Part shown: positions 11,980 to 26,412 of the stretch, in pieces
Layout: each line of letters opens with the position of its first letter
Position numbering within the stretch: position 1 is the stretch's first letter
DNA from: Agroathelia rolfsii
Taxonomy: Eukaryota > Basidiomycota > Agaricomycetes > Amylocorticiales > Amylocorticiaceae
DNA length: 64,000 nt
NCBI GenBank assembly: GCA_018343915.1
Contig: JABRWF010000004.1
Location: forward strand, 434,001 to 498,000
Direction of reading: 5' to 3'
Translations under genes and position numbers: made by a program
Notes under the pieces: model-generated
Seen by the model: only the letters and a program-made list of their open reading frames with translations
Database searches by the model: none
Told to the model about the DNA's origin: nothing

Positions 11980-12751
11980 ATGCGTATCGCTCGTCAAGGA
12001 GGACCTGTGTGTTTGTTTTGCTTCAGTTTTGACCCAGTTGAAGATCTCAACCAAATCGTTTCTAGCTATCGGCCACAGGGTCAGGTTCAACAGCCGCATC
12101 GTCCGCCTCCACACCTACTAGTAGTGGTTCCACATCCTCAGAGACATTTCAGTTCAATACGATTCCTCAGCTTACGACATGTATACCTGGTATGTACGAC
12201 GCTCCTGTAATTTTATGCCGTTTTCTCAACTCGACTCCATAAATCCAGCTACTATTAATTGGAATTACTCTGGAACGGGTGGTGCTGTCCGCCTTACAAT
12301 TCAGTCCTCAAGCGGTGGTTCACCTACTGTATTAACCGAGGGTATCAACCCGTCCCTCGATTCATATGTGTGGTCTCCAGTTAACTTGCCATCGGGAAAT
12401 TATTACCTGATCGCCTCTCGTGGTGGCATTAGTTCTCAGCCATCGAACGACTTCAACATCGTTGACGGGACCGATACTTCGTGTATCCAGACCTCGACTT
12501 CTAGCACAACTACTTCTACACCATCTAGTATTTCAAGTGCTTCGTCTCAATCTTCGTCTTCAAGTTCCTCTTCCTCTTCCTCTTCCTCTTCCTCTTCCTC
12601 TTCCTCTTCCTCTTCCTCTTCCTCTTCCTCTTCCTCTTCCTCTTCCCATGTTCCGTCGGGTGCAATCGCGGGTGGTATCATTGGCGGTCTCATCGTTCTC
12701 ATGCTTGTATTTTACAACATTAGGTTTGTTACACGCGGAAGACCTTTTTAG
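11980..12751 (+). CDS. Ser-rich single-pass cell-surface protein
   Basis: Predicted surface protein of a kind common in Agaricomycetes: a small Ig-like/Kre9-like extracellular domain, a Ser-rich stalk and one membrane helix. Exons are 11980-12006, 12066-12189 and 12249-12751, with 59-nt GT-AG introns. Visible parts are TIPQLTTCIPATINWNYSG, SPTVLTEGINPSLDSYVWSP and NDFNIVDGTDTSCI, then a Ser/Thr stalk with about 30 Ser in a row, then the helix AIAGGIIGGLIVLMLVFY and a very short tail RFVTRGRPF. No signal peptide is seen, so a further 5' exon or another start may be missing. The short tail suggests truncation. Function is not known; the closest idea is wall-associated sensing or glucan binding. 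A decayed paralog lies at 13649. Confidence 0.75.
12566..12647 (+). repeat. TCCTCT hexanucleotide microsatellite coding poly-Ser
   Basis: A near-perfect run of TCCTCT units codes the Ser stalk. Because six is a multiple of three, unit changes alter stalk length without frameshift. The other frames read as Leu-Pro and Gly-Arg repeats and are artefacts. Confidence 0.95.
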
Positions 12752-13648
12752 TGGCTTTGAATCTACCTTTATCGAGGCATATAGGCCATCCAGATTTGTC
12801 AACAGGCACTTTTACGACTCAAAACTATGCAAAATCCTCTTTCTGGGTGAACTGGCATGCTTAATGACCCTTAGTACTCGCGTTTATCATAAGCAAGGAG
12901 CATGTGGCCAAACGTGCTAACTTGAGTTTATGGAATTGTGTCCTCGAGAGTGGGAAATACTAAATTGCACGCTCAAGAGATTCATAACAAATAATTGTAT
13001 ATTGGCATGCCAGTATTTGGTTCAAATATATATATATGTGTGCATATGATCAATATCCAATAATAATAAGATGGTAAATCAAAATCATCAGCGGAACCAT
13101 GTAGATAATCATGATTGTGCATATAGCATGCAACCTAGCGAGACGTATGCATGTTTTGGATCGCATAAGAACATACGGCCCTTTAGTTGCTGCAATAAAG
13201 ATAAGGAGGGTGGTCCAAAATAGGGCTCATAGTATGTAATAAGCTAATCCTGAATCTCAAAGGGTTCCATCTTGATTAGTCATACCGCCATTCAAGATAA
13301 AACCGACGTCCTACATAACTCAATATGGCTGTCAACACCGGCTAGGTCAAGCCAATAAGGCTATGATATTAATTCTCAGTTTTCCGTGTTATTTTAGATG
13401 AGGCTTGGTGCCAAACTCGTTTCCCTACAAGGGTTTGCCATAAGCTTTCTTTCCCTAGCTTCCCAGAAGCAGAATGCGATAAGTCTAATTGAAATCGAAT
13501 CATCCTCAGCCATTGTCTTAGATTTCCTTTGGTTCAGCTTCAGAAATTTCGCCATCTTTGGAATCTTATGTTGACAACATGTACATCTAATGTATTGTCG
13601 CATTGCTGACTTCTTTTTGTCTGTATTTGTAGTTAGGACGAACGAAAA
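12752..13648. other. Intergenic
   Basis: A/T-rich flank between the Ser-rich gene and its relic paralog, with a short TA-repeat at 13026-13037. No gene seen. Confidence 0.5.
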
Positions 13649-13990
13649 CACCAACCTTTTGCTGATATTACAATGGTCCGGAGATTCCCATGAGTCTTAC
13701 CATCCAGTCCACTACTATCAGGGACCAAACTCAACACCAAATCGACAAATCAACCCACAAGACAGCACATTTACGTGGTCTTCCGTCACATTGAGAATGT
13801 GTGATAAATCTCAAATCAGATGTTAGCTGTTTATCGTCAAACACCTTCTATATTGTCAATGGTCTAGATACTTCGTATATCGACGGCTAGGCTTATCAAT
13901 TTTTTTTAGATGGACCACCTTATTCGGGCCTCTCGCCTCGAAAGCGTGGCACTTTTGAGCAATATGATGGATCATATACAATCGTTTTTT
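13649..13990 (+). pseudogene. Relic paralog of the Ser-rich surface protein
   Basis: Fragments align with the gene at 11980: LLLILQWSGDS, then YYQGPNSTPNR, INPQDSTFTWSSVTL (compare GINPSLDSYVWSPVNL), then NTFYIVNGLDTSYIDG and a stop (compare NDFNIVDGTDTSCI). The pieces lie in different frames, the Ser stalk and membrane helix are gone, and a tail-like piece (PYSGLSPRKRGTFEQYDG) follows. It is a tandem duplicate that has decayed, not a working gene. Confidence 0.75.
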
Positions 13991-14199
13991 ATTAGTGCTG
14001 ATGGGCAACATGGGGAACATAGGCATGAGAGTGTAAAGGCCAAGTGTACGCGGGTTCTTCTAGAGATTTCAAACCAAACCACCTCACCGATCTTAGAAAG
14101 TCGACATTACCATATATTATACATTTTAGCACACAAAGGTTCGGATCAGTGAGATGTGAGGAAGGGGATATAAAAGTCGATAAAACGTAGACAACAAGA

Positions 14200-16104
14200 T
14201 TATTCGATGATGCTTAACTCTCTCGTCCGGACTTTGGCGAATTCATCTTTATATGTATCCCATATCCTGCCAGAATTGGTCTTGAGTTAGAAGAACTGGG
14301 AGCCTTTGCAATATCAACCCAACCAACCTTGTCAGCTCTTCGATATACATCGTCTGTATTCTCCGAATCTCCTCCATTGTGGGCTTATCCATTTGTGTAA
14401 CGTGTATAGGGTTTCCGACTGATGATCATTCAAGTGAGGTTGGCCATTTCATCAAAGCAAAGATGTGTTTATAATCATGTCACGTACTGACTGACACAAT
14501 GCGTTTACGATATGGCATGAGGCCAATATTATCTACCGAAACAGGTTTTGATTTAGAAGTTCCAAAAAAGAGTCGACGACGTACAGTTCAGCAGGCCTCT
14601 GCCATGGAAAAGTGGTAGCGTAAAGCCAAACAGGCTCTGGAATTTCTTTTGCAGGGTGTATACGAGGGTACCCTTTTCGTTTGGCATTTGCTGGAAAATC
14701 TGATAGAGAAAGAAATGTATGAGATTTCCCATTGCTGAAGGAACAGCAGAGCATACATCGTTTTCACCAAACGAGAATACAGGCACCAAGTCCGCGCTGG
14801 ATTAATATTTCATTCAGTTCATTGGCGCAACGATTTATTTTCTAGCGTTGCGCGCACCCGTGTTGGATAGCAAGCTTAATGAACCCTAATCTATACGCAA
14901 GTTTAATATCGATCACAGAGCGAAAAAAAATCCTGGTACCTTTTTCGCAGCGTGAGATCAGCGGTCCCTGGGTGTGCACTCAGGCTCTCTGCGGCACCAC
15001 CGACGACGATGGTGATGGACTCGCCATTACCTTTTTTGAGTATATTCGAGCACGATGCTTTAGACACACTGCAGATACCGAGAGCCATTATGATGTCCCG
15101 GTATATAGGGATATTGAAATTTGAAGTGAGGGTGAGCAGATGAGGGCGGATGCCTGGGAAGGCTTCAGAAAAGCCGGTAGCTGTGGAATCAAAAGTTCTG
15201 AGTCAGGTCAAACTAATGAAGGAGAAGTGTCAAACAAAAATGGATACAAACCTTCGGTACCAAATGTACATATGGCACCCCTGAATATGAGAGGCTCTCA
15301 GTTTAACAAAGTTCGTGGAATTACCATTCTGTGAGGGCTTCGCAACTCACATACTAATGATACCTATACATAATAAAATCAATCTTCATATCAAGATACA
15401 TGCCTTTTTGTATGAATACCATGAGGATGATAACCAAAAATGTAAGATCTATCTGGCGGCAAGTCACACAACTTCAGGAAACTAGCGACAATATCACATG
15501 AAAGTCAGAAAATTGAGTGAAAATTCGCACGCCAAGTTAGATGCGCGCACCTTGCGGGGTAATAATCAGCAAAATACTTCCAAAATCGCAACGACCGCAC
15601 CCAGGGATTCAAGTGTCCTCCTCGCTCGGGACTCTTGTCCAAAAAATACATCCATGTTAAGTATACTGCGATTATAGGCCACAGTGGCGGGATTGACCTG
15701 ATAAAAGGAAGAGGTATTACGATATCAGGAGGGGCAGCAGCAGCAGGATGTGCATTCGAGCAATTGAACGAGAACGCACAAAAGGTAGAGGTATACAAAG
15801 CACATGATGGGTATAATACCGCTCCATACGGCTACAGCGAGCATCTGCAGTCTTCTCTTGCGAGGGACCTTGGCCGGGACAAAACTAGCCATGAGCAATT
15901 GAAACGTTAGTCCAACAATCATTTGTTGTGAAGCGACTGCCCCGCATATAGATACACGCACTCTACACGACCATGCAGGGCAGTAACGGGTGTAACAGTC
16001 AGCTTGGATAACCGTTCTTTGAGCGACGAGGCCGACAGCGAGCGTGATTTCGCAGAGAGGGTCGCATTCAGGTTCAAGTTGGGCTGCTGCGAACTCGATT
16101 CCAT
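14200..16104 (-). CDS. DGA1: Diacylglycerol O-acyltransferase (DGAT2 family)
   Basis: Makes triacylglycerol from diacylglycerol and acyl-CoA at the ER and lipid droplets. The start at 16104 gives a Ser-rich tail (MESSSQQPNLNLNATLS). Next come FVPAKVPRKRRLQML, a hydrophobic hairpin (VYLYLLC, then PPLWPIIAVYLTWMYFLD), WKYFADYYPA and the family signature YIFGYHPHG (near 15420-15446). Then TGFSEAFPGIRPHLLTL, ITIVVGGAAESLSAHPGTAD, VPVFSFGEND, IFQQMPNEKGT, FGFTLPLFHGRGLLN and IVSVVGNPIHV. The end is FAKVRTRELSIIE with a stop at 14200-14202. At least eleven short introns were placed; all joins keep frame, for example donor at 15955 to acceptor at 15885. The gene looks intact and is about 350 residues, normal for the family. 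Position relative to CDC48 upstream is same strand, no evident link. Confidence 0.93.
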
Positions 16105-16546
16105 AGCTAGGAGTTGCTGTCGCAGTGTCGGTCCACACCAGGAGCAACTCTTGATTATTGGTTATTGTATGATGAAATCTCTGTATTTTAGACTGGTTTT
16201 GATACCGCTATGAGAGTAGAAACAGACGACACAGAGACGATGTGATAGAGTGTTTGATATTCCGGTACAAGCTTGACTCCCAGCCGGATTCATTCACCGG
16301 CAACGAACACCACAATGACGCCCATCAGACGCAATACCAATAACAACTTAGCTCATGCTTCCCTATTCTACAATCTTAACACTACAAATCATCTTGTCTA
16401 TTCATTCATTCATGCAACCAGAACAAAGTACAAATTCATGCTATGGATATGATCGTAGAAACTAAAAGGCGTAGAACTAATTGAAATGTTCATCATGCAG
16501 GGAACATCCCCGGCGGAAGAGAGGGAGAAAGTAATATAGGTGGTGT
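16105..16546. other. Intergenic: DGAT2 promoter and CDC48 3' UTR
   Basis: About 440 bp between two same-strand genes. It should hold the end of the CDC48 transcript and the DGAT2 promoter. No clear motif was identified. Confidence 0.5.
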
Positions 16547-19404
<2,858 letters not shown>

Positions 19405-20084
19405 AATTACAGAACAGTTAGATGGTAGAAAAGATGACGGTTAAAGTGCGAGAGAGAGCTCGCGGTTTTGTGGAGAAAGCAAGCTGGACGCGCGTCCTCG
19501 ACATACGCGTCGGGGCTGCTGACATAAGCTTCTGGAAGCCACTCGACTCAACTGGGTGCCACACTCAGCTGCTTACATTTACACGGAATATTTTACCTAT
19601 TAATGCATAACCACACGACTGTTAACAAATATATTGATTTTGTCAATGCAGTTTGACTCATATTATCATCACTTGGTTGAAACTGCGCACCTATCATTAC
19701 ACCACTAGCAGCTGTTCTGGTTTCTGGGCCTCACTTCTAGCTGTTAGAAATTCTTACACCAAGCCCACCGGAAGCTGTGTCTTTATCAATTCTTGATTGT
19801 AAGATCATCTTAGCTCTTGATCCAAGTCAGCAAGTGTACAAAGAGAAATATGGTAGAGTGCTCAAAATGGCATCTTTCGATACACTCAGAAACATGTCCT
19901 AACGTGATACATGAGTTTGCTGCGATGGGCGCATATTTCATACTGCATGTCCGGATTGACCTATTTGTCGATGACTATTTGGTGAGAAGTAGCTTACTGG
20001 CACTGTGCGTGGTGGCGCTATTGCTGTGGTGAACTTCCAATATAAAATCATGTCCCTGTCTGACTGAGGATGAGAACTTAGCTC
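19405..20084. other. Divergent intergenic region
   Basis: 680 bp between the divergently oriented CDC48 (minus) and membrane-protein gene (plus). A TATAAAA at 20041 probably serves the latter. No other feature seen. Confidence 0.5.
20041..20047 (+). promoter_or_regulatory. TATA box of membrane-protein gene
   Basis: TATAAAA lies 44 bp before the proposed ATG at 20085. The distance is short but workable. Confidence 0.45.
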
Positions 20085-21283
20085 ATGTCATTATCTCTCC
20101 CATCCGATATTCAACACACAGGATTCCTCTTCATTGGCATAATACTTTCTTCTATCCTCTACGGTTAGCCTATCATGTGAAAGTGATCCAAAAAGTAATG
20201 GTAATGCTGACCAGACTCATAGGTATCTACTTAGGGATTACCCTTTTGTCCATCTGGGCGCTATATTACAGACCTAACATCACTTATCCTCGCCGATATG
20301 CCTACATATCGTATTCAAGCATCCAGATGCTTCTCAACAGTCTCTTCTTCCTGAGCTGTCCGCTTCTAGGTCAAGAAATTTGGATCACAAGCCGGACAGA
20401 GTATACCTGCGTGAATATATCTAATAGCTATATGGTGCTCGGAAATGTAGCTCAAAATATCGCCATTTTTTTGTCGGACTCTCTTATGGTATATTTCCTC
20501 TATTCTCTTAGCTCTGCATTATTAACGGTTTTGATGATGTGGTCAGATATATCGCCTATATATAATATTTAACTCAAACTGGCACTCTGCTATCATTCCG
20601 ACTTTTATGTCCATTGGAAGTTTTGGTAAATTGCATTTTAAAGCGTTGTTTAATATGCATGCCTCACACAAAGATCCGCCACCAGGCGCTTCGATGGCAA
20701 CAGTTCCCTTAATTAAATATCGGAATTTCCATGCAACGCTCAACGTTATAGGTGCCTGTGTAATGCTCACGACAATAGCCAACATATTGATTGTGTCTAT
20801 GATTTGTATCAAAATCGTGTGCACATGTTACACAATCGACAAATATTTAGTTATTATAATTTTGCTCGTGGAATGTTCTGCTCCTTGTGCTGTGCTCGGG
20901 ATTATCCTTGTTTGTGGTTCATTTCTAGGCCCAAGCAGCGTTCGGTGGAATTATGCCATATTTTGTTTATGGTCCATGTCTGTTGTGAGTTAATCATCAC
21001 GGCTTTGCGGACATGTAATGCTATGTATATGATACTAATAATCCTGTGCTGACAGGCATTATTCTCACAACTCAGTATATTCCGTATCGCTCGAGGTGCT
21101 GTAGTTATCGCGACGGACGCTGCCAGTCTGTCAAAGCCATCTGCCGTCTTTTCGAGCATTGTAAGAGTAACTTCATCCGAGTCTATCAGACGTACCGAGA
21201 GCAATATCTCCGAAGGCAGCGATCGGAACACAAGACGTAATCTTACGCATTCAAGCGATTCTATGGTTGATAGTTACGTCTGA
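20085..21283 (+). CDS. Seven-helix integral membrane protein, function unknown
   Basis: Multipass membrane protein of a type present in many copies in Agaricomycetes; no known ligand. Exon 1 (from ATG at 20085) gives MSLSLPSDIQHTGFLFIG, joined to GIYLGITLLSIWALYYRP. Later helices show SSIQMLLNSLFFLSCPLL, AQNIAIFLSDSLM, then IYRLYIIFNSNWHSAII after a 58-nt intron at about 20490-20547. More helices follow (NVIGACVMLTTIANILIV; LVECSAPCAVLGIILVCGSF). The C-terminal exon begins ALFSQLSIFRIARGAVV and gives a Ser-rich cytosolic tail ending HSSDSMVDSYV. Four or five short introns with regular borders were placed. The count of helices (seven) is estimated by eye. It resembles receptor-like fungal proteins in layout only; no GPCR signature was identified. 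Confidence 0.75.
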
Positions 21284-21519
21284 AGAACATATTGGAATCC
21301 ATTCCATCGAAACGCCATACTTCGCAACCCCCATGCAGTGTTTAAATTCGGAAAGCAGCTATATGGGCAGATATCGATGCTTCAAGACCACGCCCCGAGC
21401 CCCGGTACACTGTAATGAGTGGCTAGTGCCTCTGGTAATATATTCGGAGGTTCAGGGAGTACCGTCACTGTTTGAAGTGGTGTGATCCCGCGGCTGGCAA
21501 GGCATGGATCAGGAAGAAC
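21284..21519. other. 3' flank of membrane-protein gene
   Basis: Short flank up to solo LTR C3. No feature identified. Confidence 0.4.
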
Positions 21520-21714
21520 TGTTAAAATAGGCAATCCATGCCTCGATGGGAGTGATGGAGTCACAGTCACGCGGAGCGTGACTGTAGTATGTAGCTACGA
21601 ATTTCTGTAGTAGTTACTTCATTCGTTTGTCCGCGTACCGCGTTCAAGTACAACGACAAGCGTAATTCAATCTAGCTTTGGACTTATTACTGGCTGGCTC
21701 ACTCTTTTTTCACA
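21520..21714 (+). mobile_element. Solo LTR of family C (C3)
   Basis: A 195-bp LTR beginning TGTTAAAATAGG and ending TTTTTTCACA, flanked by AGAAC at 21515-21519 and 21715-21719. It matches the 192-219 bp LTRs of the other family C copies and includes the conserved palindrome CAGTCACGCGGAGCGTGACTG. It sits in sequence next to a copia gag relic. Confidence 0.93.
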
Positions 21715-21719
21715 AGAAC

Positions 21720-22341
21720 AATGAAGCTTGTGCCACCATGATCCTCAGCATCAAGCCAAACCAGCTGGCTCACATGACCTCTCCCCTTGCTTGCGAAATC
21801 TGAAAAGAGCTCGAGCGCATACACCGAGCCCGTGGTCTCTCCATCCGTCTCTCCCCCCGCCGTCATTTCCTCATTATGCATATGTCAAGCAATCAGTCTA
21901 TGTCTGACTGAATTACCGCCCTTCTAAATCTTGCACATGCGTGCCGTCGATGTCAACCTTGAAGACGAAGATCTCACTCTAGTGCTTACTATGGGCCTTC
22001 CCGCCGATTACGATACTTTTGTCATTTCTCATGATACTACCCCATCTGACGAACTCACCGTCAACAACGTCATCACTCGACTGCTGAACGAGGAGTCAAG
22101 AATGCGCGATGTCATAGCACTGAACCATGTTGACAACCTGGCAACCGCCACCGCCGCTGCCCCTACTCGCCGAGCACCGCGCTTTGGATGCGGCAAGAAG
22201 GGCCATTATCAGCTCAACTGCCCAGCTAAGGTACATATAGCTACCAATGCAACCGTTTCCGTCACCGCTGCTACGGCCGCCGTTTCCGGTCTAATCGACC
22301 CCGAGCCCGAAGTGGTAGATTTTATTCGATGTATGCTATGA
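21720..22341 (+). pseudogene. Relic Ty1/copia Gag
   Basis: Partial copia-type Gag. A first part with several frame changes (ILSIKPNQLAHMTSPLAC) leads into an open stretch from 21931 (VDVNLEDEDLTLVLTMGLP, VNNVITRLLNEESRM). It ends in a zinc knuckle that lacks its first Cys (FGCGKKGHYQLNC). No protease, integrase or RT follows and no LTR partner was found. It is a 5' truncated or decayed fragment. Confidence 0.8.
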
Positions 22342-23177
22342 GTTTGCATCCCTACACGTAGTCAATCGAGCGTTTTGCCCGGCAGCCCGAGTAATCCAGA
22401 ATTATCTCATGAGCTCACTGTCAAGATTTGAGTTCCATTTGCTCCTAAGGGTAGAGCTCAAGCGAGAAATGTACCTTTCTCCTTGATATTTCCTTTTATT
22501 GTTTTAATTGTTTTCTACTTAGGTATAAATATATGTACTAGCTGGCTACGATACGACACGCCAGTGCGTTTGTAGGCAGTTAAAAACCATTTTACCATAG
22601 CAGAGCTCGTGGATTCAACAGATATTCAACACTTACTCCAAAGTTTTCCAGGGAAAAGCCCCATTTCTACCTACTTCTACTAACCACCTTACTTTGAGTA
22701 AAAGGGTTGGTAAAAGCAATTATTACGTGACATGCGCAGAGACGTAGACCACGCGATCAGCACTTTTTACCAAGTCCTTTATCCAAAGTAGAGAGATTTG
22801 TCAAAAGATTGGTAAAAACGACATTTTTCTTTTAAAAACCCCATAGTGTCATAGACGGAAGGCAATTGTATTTTTCAACGCTATCTGCCCTCGGGACAAC
22901 CCTCAATGCCATCAGTAACAATATTTTTCAACTTATTGGCATAATTACTATCATAATACCATTGCTATCTTCAATTGGCAATCTTTCGAATTTGCCAATG
23001 CATTGCCCGTGACTTCGGGACACGATAACGTCATCTGATTCTTGTCGGAAGCAACTTAGATCTATCAGTTGCGTGTTCTCACTGGCAGGGCCACCAGCAA
23101 CTTGGAGCCTCTGACTGCCTGTAGACAACAGATCACTATCGTGACTACCTTAAGTGCCGCCTTCAGTAAATAAGAAG
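22342..23177. other. Intergenic before UBX gene
   Basis: Contains an imperfect inverted repeat (22686-22800), otherwise unremarkable. The last 150 bp should hold the UBX gene promoter. No TATA box stands out. Confidence 0.45.
22686..22800. repeat. Imperfect inverted repeat, MITE-like
   Basis: ACTTTGAGTAAAAGGGTTGG near 22690-22715 is matched in inverse by CCAAGTCCTTTATCCAAAGT near 22770-22795, about 75% by eye. Further TTTTACCA/TGGTAAAA pairs lie outside both arms. Ends and target duplication were not defined. Confidence 0.45.
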
Positions 23178-24651
23178 ATGCCTGGAGACAAAGAGACTCT
23201 TCTTGGTATGGGCTTTGAATCAGCAAGAATAGACTGTATGATCTCTCTGTTTCAATATGGGTCTTGCTCGAGATGAATGACTGCCATTATCCGTGTACAC
23301 ACCATCGTTGACAATAACTGTCTCGACGAATACAGGGGCATTGCGGGCAACAAATAACAGAGGGCTGCAGCCGGCCATGGATCACATTCTTGAGCACCAA
23401 GATCAGCCTGTTCCGGAAGCTGGATCTGAGCCAGCACCCTCCGGAGAAGCTGGACAGCCCATGGACGAAGACGATGAAGATGCCGAAGCGGCTAGAATTG
23501 CCGTCAGTGGTGCTGGTCAAGATCTGGAAGCTAAGGTTGATTCAATGAAGAGCTTGCGACACAAGTCAGTCTATAATAATTAATTATTTCTAGAGCATCA
23601 AATGTTCGCAATGCGGCAAAGTCTTCAGGAATACCGCCTTAGCAGAATTTCACGCGGAGAAGAGCGGTCATGACCAGTTTGAAGAGTCTACAGAAGAGGC
23701 ATGTATTATTTAACTACATAATCTCTACACTTTCTAATCTGACTATTTCTTCATTAGATCAAGCCTTTAACAGAGGAAGAAAAGAAACAAAAGCTCGAAG
23801 AGCTACGAGCAAAGATGGCTGAGAAACGTGCGCGCAAGGCGGAAGAGGATGCTAAGGAGGCACGCGCTAACGAGGCCATCCGACGCAAAACTACAAAGGA
23901 CATGAACGTTATCAAAGAAGAGTTGAAAGCGAAGCAAGCCATTAAGGATGCAGAGAAGAAGCGTCAAGGTTTCGTCTCACTTCGGTCTTTGATTTTTCAG
24001 AGCATTGACGTGTAATTTCTTGAAAAATGTATAATCAGAAAAGATTGATGATGCCAAGGCCAAGGCGGCCGTCAAGGCACAAATTGAGGCTGACAAGCGT
24101 GAAAGAGCAGAGAAAGCCGCTCGTGAAAAAGCTCTCCGTGAGGGTAGATCCGTCGATGCTGTTCCCGAATCTGCCGCCCCTGCTCCCAAATCCGCAGCCA
24201 CATCTGGTGTCGCTGGAAAGGACTACAAGGAAACACGTCTTCAGATTCGTCTAGCTTCAGGCGGACAGCCTCTGGTAACTACCTTGCCCAGTGAAGCTAG
24301 TGTGTTTTTCATCTTTCATATACGCACATCGCTCAAATACTCAAAGGAACTGCGATTTGATTTGTAGCGTTGGCGGAAGTTGCACAGTTTGTTGGGACAC
24401 AAGTACCAAATATTGTAGCAGATAATATCACATTTACTCAGCAATTCCCCCGGTACGCTACTTTCTGAATGACTGTGCCCAAAATCTACACGATACCAAC
24501 ATATTCCTGCAGAAAAACCTTCTCTCCCACAGACTTCTCTAGATCTTTACGCGATCTCGGTCTAACACCATCTGCCGTAAGCTTCCTTTCCCTTCTTCTC
24601 CTTGTTTCAAAGCTGATACATCAAGGGATATAGGTACTTATCGCTTCCTGA
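23178..24651 (+). CDS. UBA/C2H2/UBX protein, likely Cdc48 cofactor
   Basis: UBXN1-like adaptor: the UBA binds ubiquitin, the UBX binds the N domain of Cdc48/p97. MPGDKETLLGMGFESARI and LRATNNRGLQPAMDHILEHQ form the UBA (joined over a ~100-nt intron at 23234-23336). An acidic linker follows (MDEDDEDAEAA), then a C2H2 finger (CSQCGKVFRNTALAEFHAEK, then SGH). A charged coiled coil comes next (EEEKKQKLEELRAKMAEKRA), then the UBX (YKETRLQIRLASGGQPL, EVAQFVGTQVPN, FSPTDFSRSLRDLGLTPSAV) with stop TGA at 24649. Seven introns were placed and all keep frame. The intron after the finger starts GCATGT and is a GC-AG intron (about 23699-23758). The FPR loop that contacts p97 is present as QFPR. CDC48 itself lies 3.8 kb away. 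Confidence 0.92.
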
Positions 24652-25455
24652 AGTTTGATTACGATTATATGTAATGAAAAAAATGCATTGCTACAAGGGA
24701 TTCCGATATTCCGCTTCTGCCAAGTTTTCTTCCTAGTCTCTGTTCCAAAGTCCCATGCAAATTACGCCTATTAATAGGGCAATCTGATTGTATTTACATC
24801 TAAGTTAAGGCAGTTGGATAAGCAACGCTAAGTATATGGATGTCCATACGTGGTTCTACTCACCAGCTATTGACTTTGTTAACTTTCAAGCTCAATACTA
24901 AGGGCTATCATGAGCTGGATTTAATTTCTTAGAGCATCGTTGTTGCTTTGGGCAGAGAGACGTCTTTTGTTTAATTTGGGAATTGCGGTATCAAATTGCA
25001 ATCGGGCTGTCAGTGCAGCTAAATACAAAATTTGGAGTCTTACAAAATTCAAGTTGAAGGGGTGTTCGTATCTCTAGCCCGAGCATCCTAACTCTCTGGG
25101 ATACTAGTGCACTTACTGCGAGAACGAGTTCCATTTGTTCATTGCTGTCGAGCTAAAGCAAGGAATTTGCCCGTGGGCCTTTGGTCGCAATCCTCGTATC
25201 TCTTCCTTTATTCTATTCTGAAGGTGAAAGTCAACCGACGCAGTCTGCGTCACATACGTCTTACAACGCCGGAGGGTAAGACCAAGGTCTGATCCATGGT
25301 CTTTTGCCGATTAGTTTCTCGTTTTAAATATCAGTATCTTATGGCCTGTCTTCGCCGGAAGGAGCTACCAACAGCTCTCGAGAGCTTTGAGGTCATCTTA
25401 GATAGGTTCTGGGCCTATATGAGGCCCGAGATGGTCCAAGATCGGTCCGAGTGTT
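24652..25455. other. Host flank of element A, possible gene remnant
   Basis: No recognised gene. From 25100 to the A insertion a coding-like stretch with a plausible 59-nt intron (25277-25335, GTAAGA to ATCAG) can be read. An alternative frame reads through GTGTT into the sequence right of A (48252). Without a homolog this stays open. Confidence 0.35.
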
Positions 25456-25566
25456 TGTTATGAGTTGGACATTTTTTGCCTTGTTCTTACGGACATGTAC
25501 ATATTTTTATTATATTTTTACGATTTTTATTGAACGAGATATAGACAAAATACCTTGTAGGCAACA

Positions 25567-26412
25567 TGTCATGAGAAGGGAATTTTTGCCGATTTTTTGG
25601 TTATTTTCTTGTATTATTTGGACTATTATTTAAGTAGTTATTACATTTTCTTTCTTTTCTTTTATTTTTCTTATAAAAATTACCCTTTAGGGCGTGGACT
25701 GTGGGCAGTGCAGTGGTCATGTGATTGGCCCTCATGTGTTCCAAGCCGCACATCACAGGAGTAATCTCGAGGCTGCGCGTACTTCTATTTCACCATCACG
25801 CACAGCCTAGGAACACAGCCTTCCTTCCCTGAGCAATTCCTAACAATTACCGGTATCGGTCCAGATACGGATCTCCACACGGGTGCCCGGTGGAGTTAGG
25901 GTAAAAGCTCTTCCCCTGCATTGCCACATTTATGCTTCTATTTCCTCTGCACACAGACCATCAAAGCTGCGCACGGACCTTTTAGTAGTAGTATAAATAA
26001 AGCATGTAACTTATCCTGAAGAGCTTAGCTTCGACCTCTTCGCCTTCAGGCAAGTAAAGGTTTTGTATTCCATAAGTCGATTACTAATAAAAACTTTGCC
26101 TTCAGGGTATCACTTTCAGGCCTAGGCCCACGTCCTAGCCCCCTTTCTCTCTCTCTCTTCCCCTACCCACTACTTGGAGGCGGTGTAAATCCCCTCACGC
26201 GTGTGAATTCATAAGAACATCAATTAAGTGTAAGATAACCGAGTACCCGGTCACCTTCTCAATAAGATTAGGAGTGTGACGCTGTGGGAAAGCTTATACT
26301 TAGGTACTTCAAATACACTTAATAGTTAAGAGTAGTGCGACTTGCATTTGGAGTATCATCTTAGGTGTTGACCTTTGAAGTATTCTAAGTCAAGGAGTCT
26401 ACCCTTGACACG
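25567..26412 (+). mobile_element. Solo LTR of family B (B1)
   Basis: 846 bp, TGTCATGAGAAGG to CCCTTGACA, flanked by CAACA (25562-25566) and CGACA (26413-26417); the uninterrupted 3' LTR of A reads CGACA at this point. It is a diverged copy of the LTRs at 53188 and 59523. Confidence 0.9.

Noticed and set aside
12420..12920. Open frames with Leu-Pro and Gly-Arg repeats
   Set aside because: Other-frame readings of the TCCTCT microsatellite that codes the Ser stalk.
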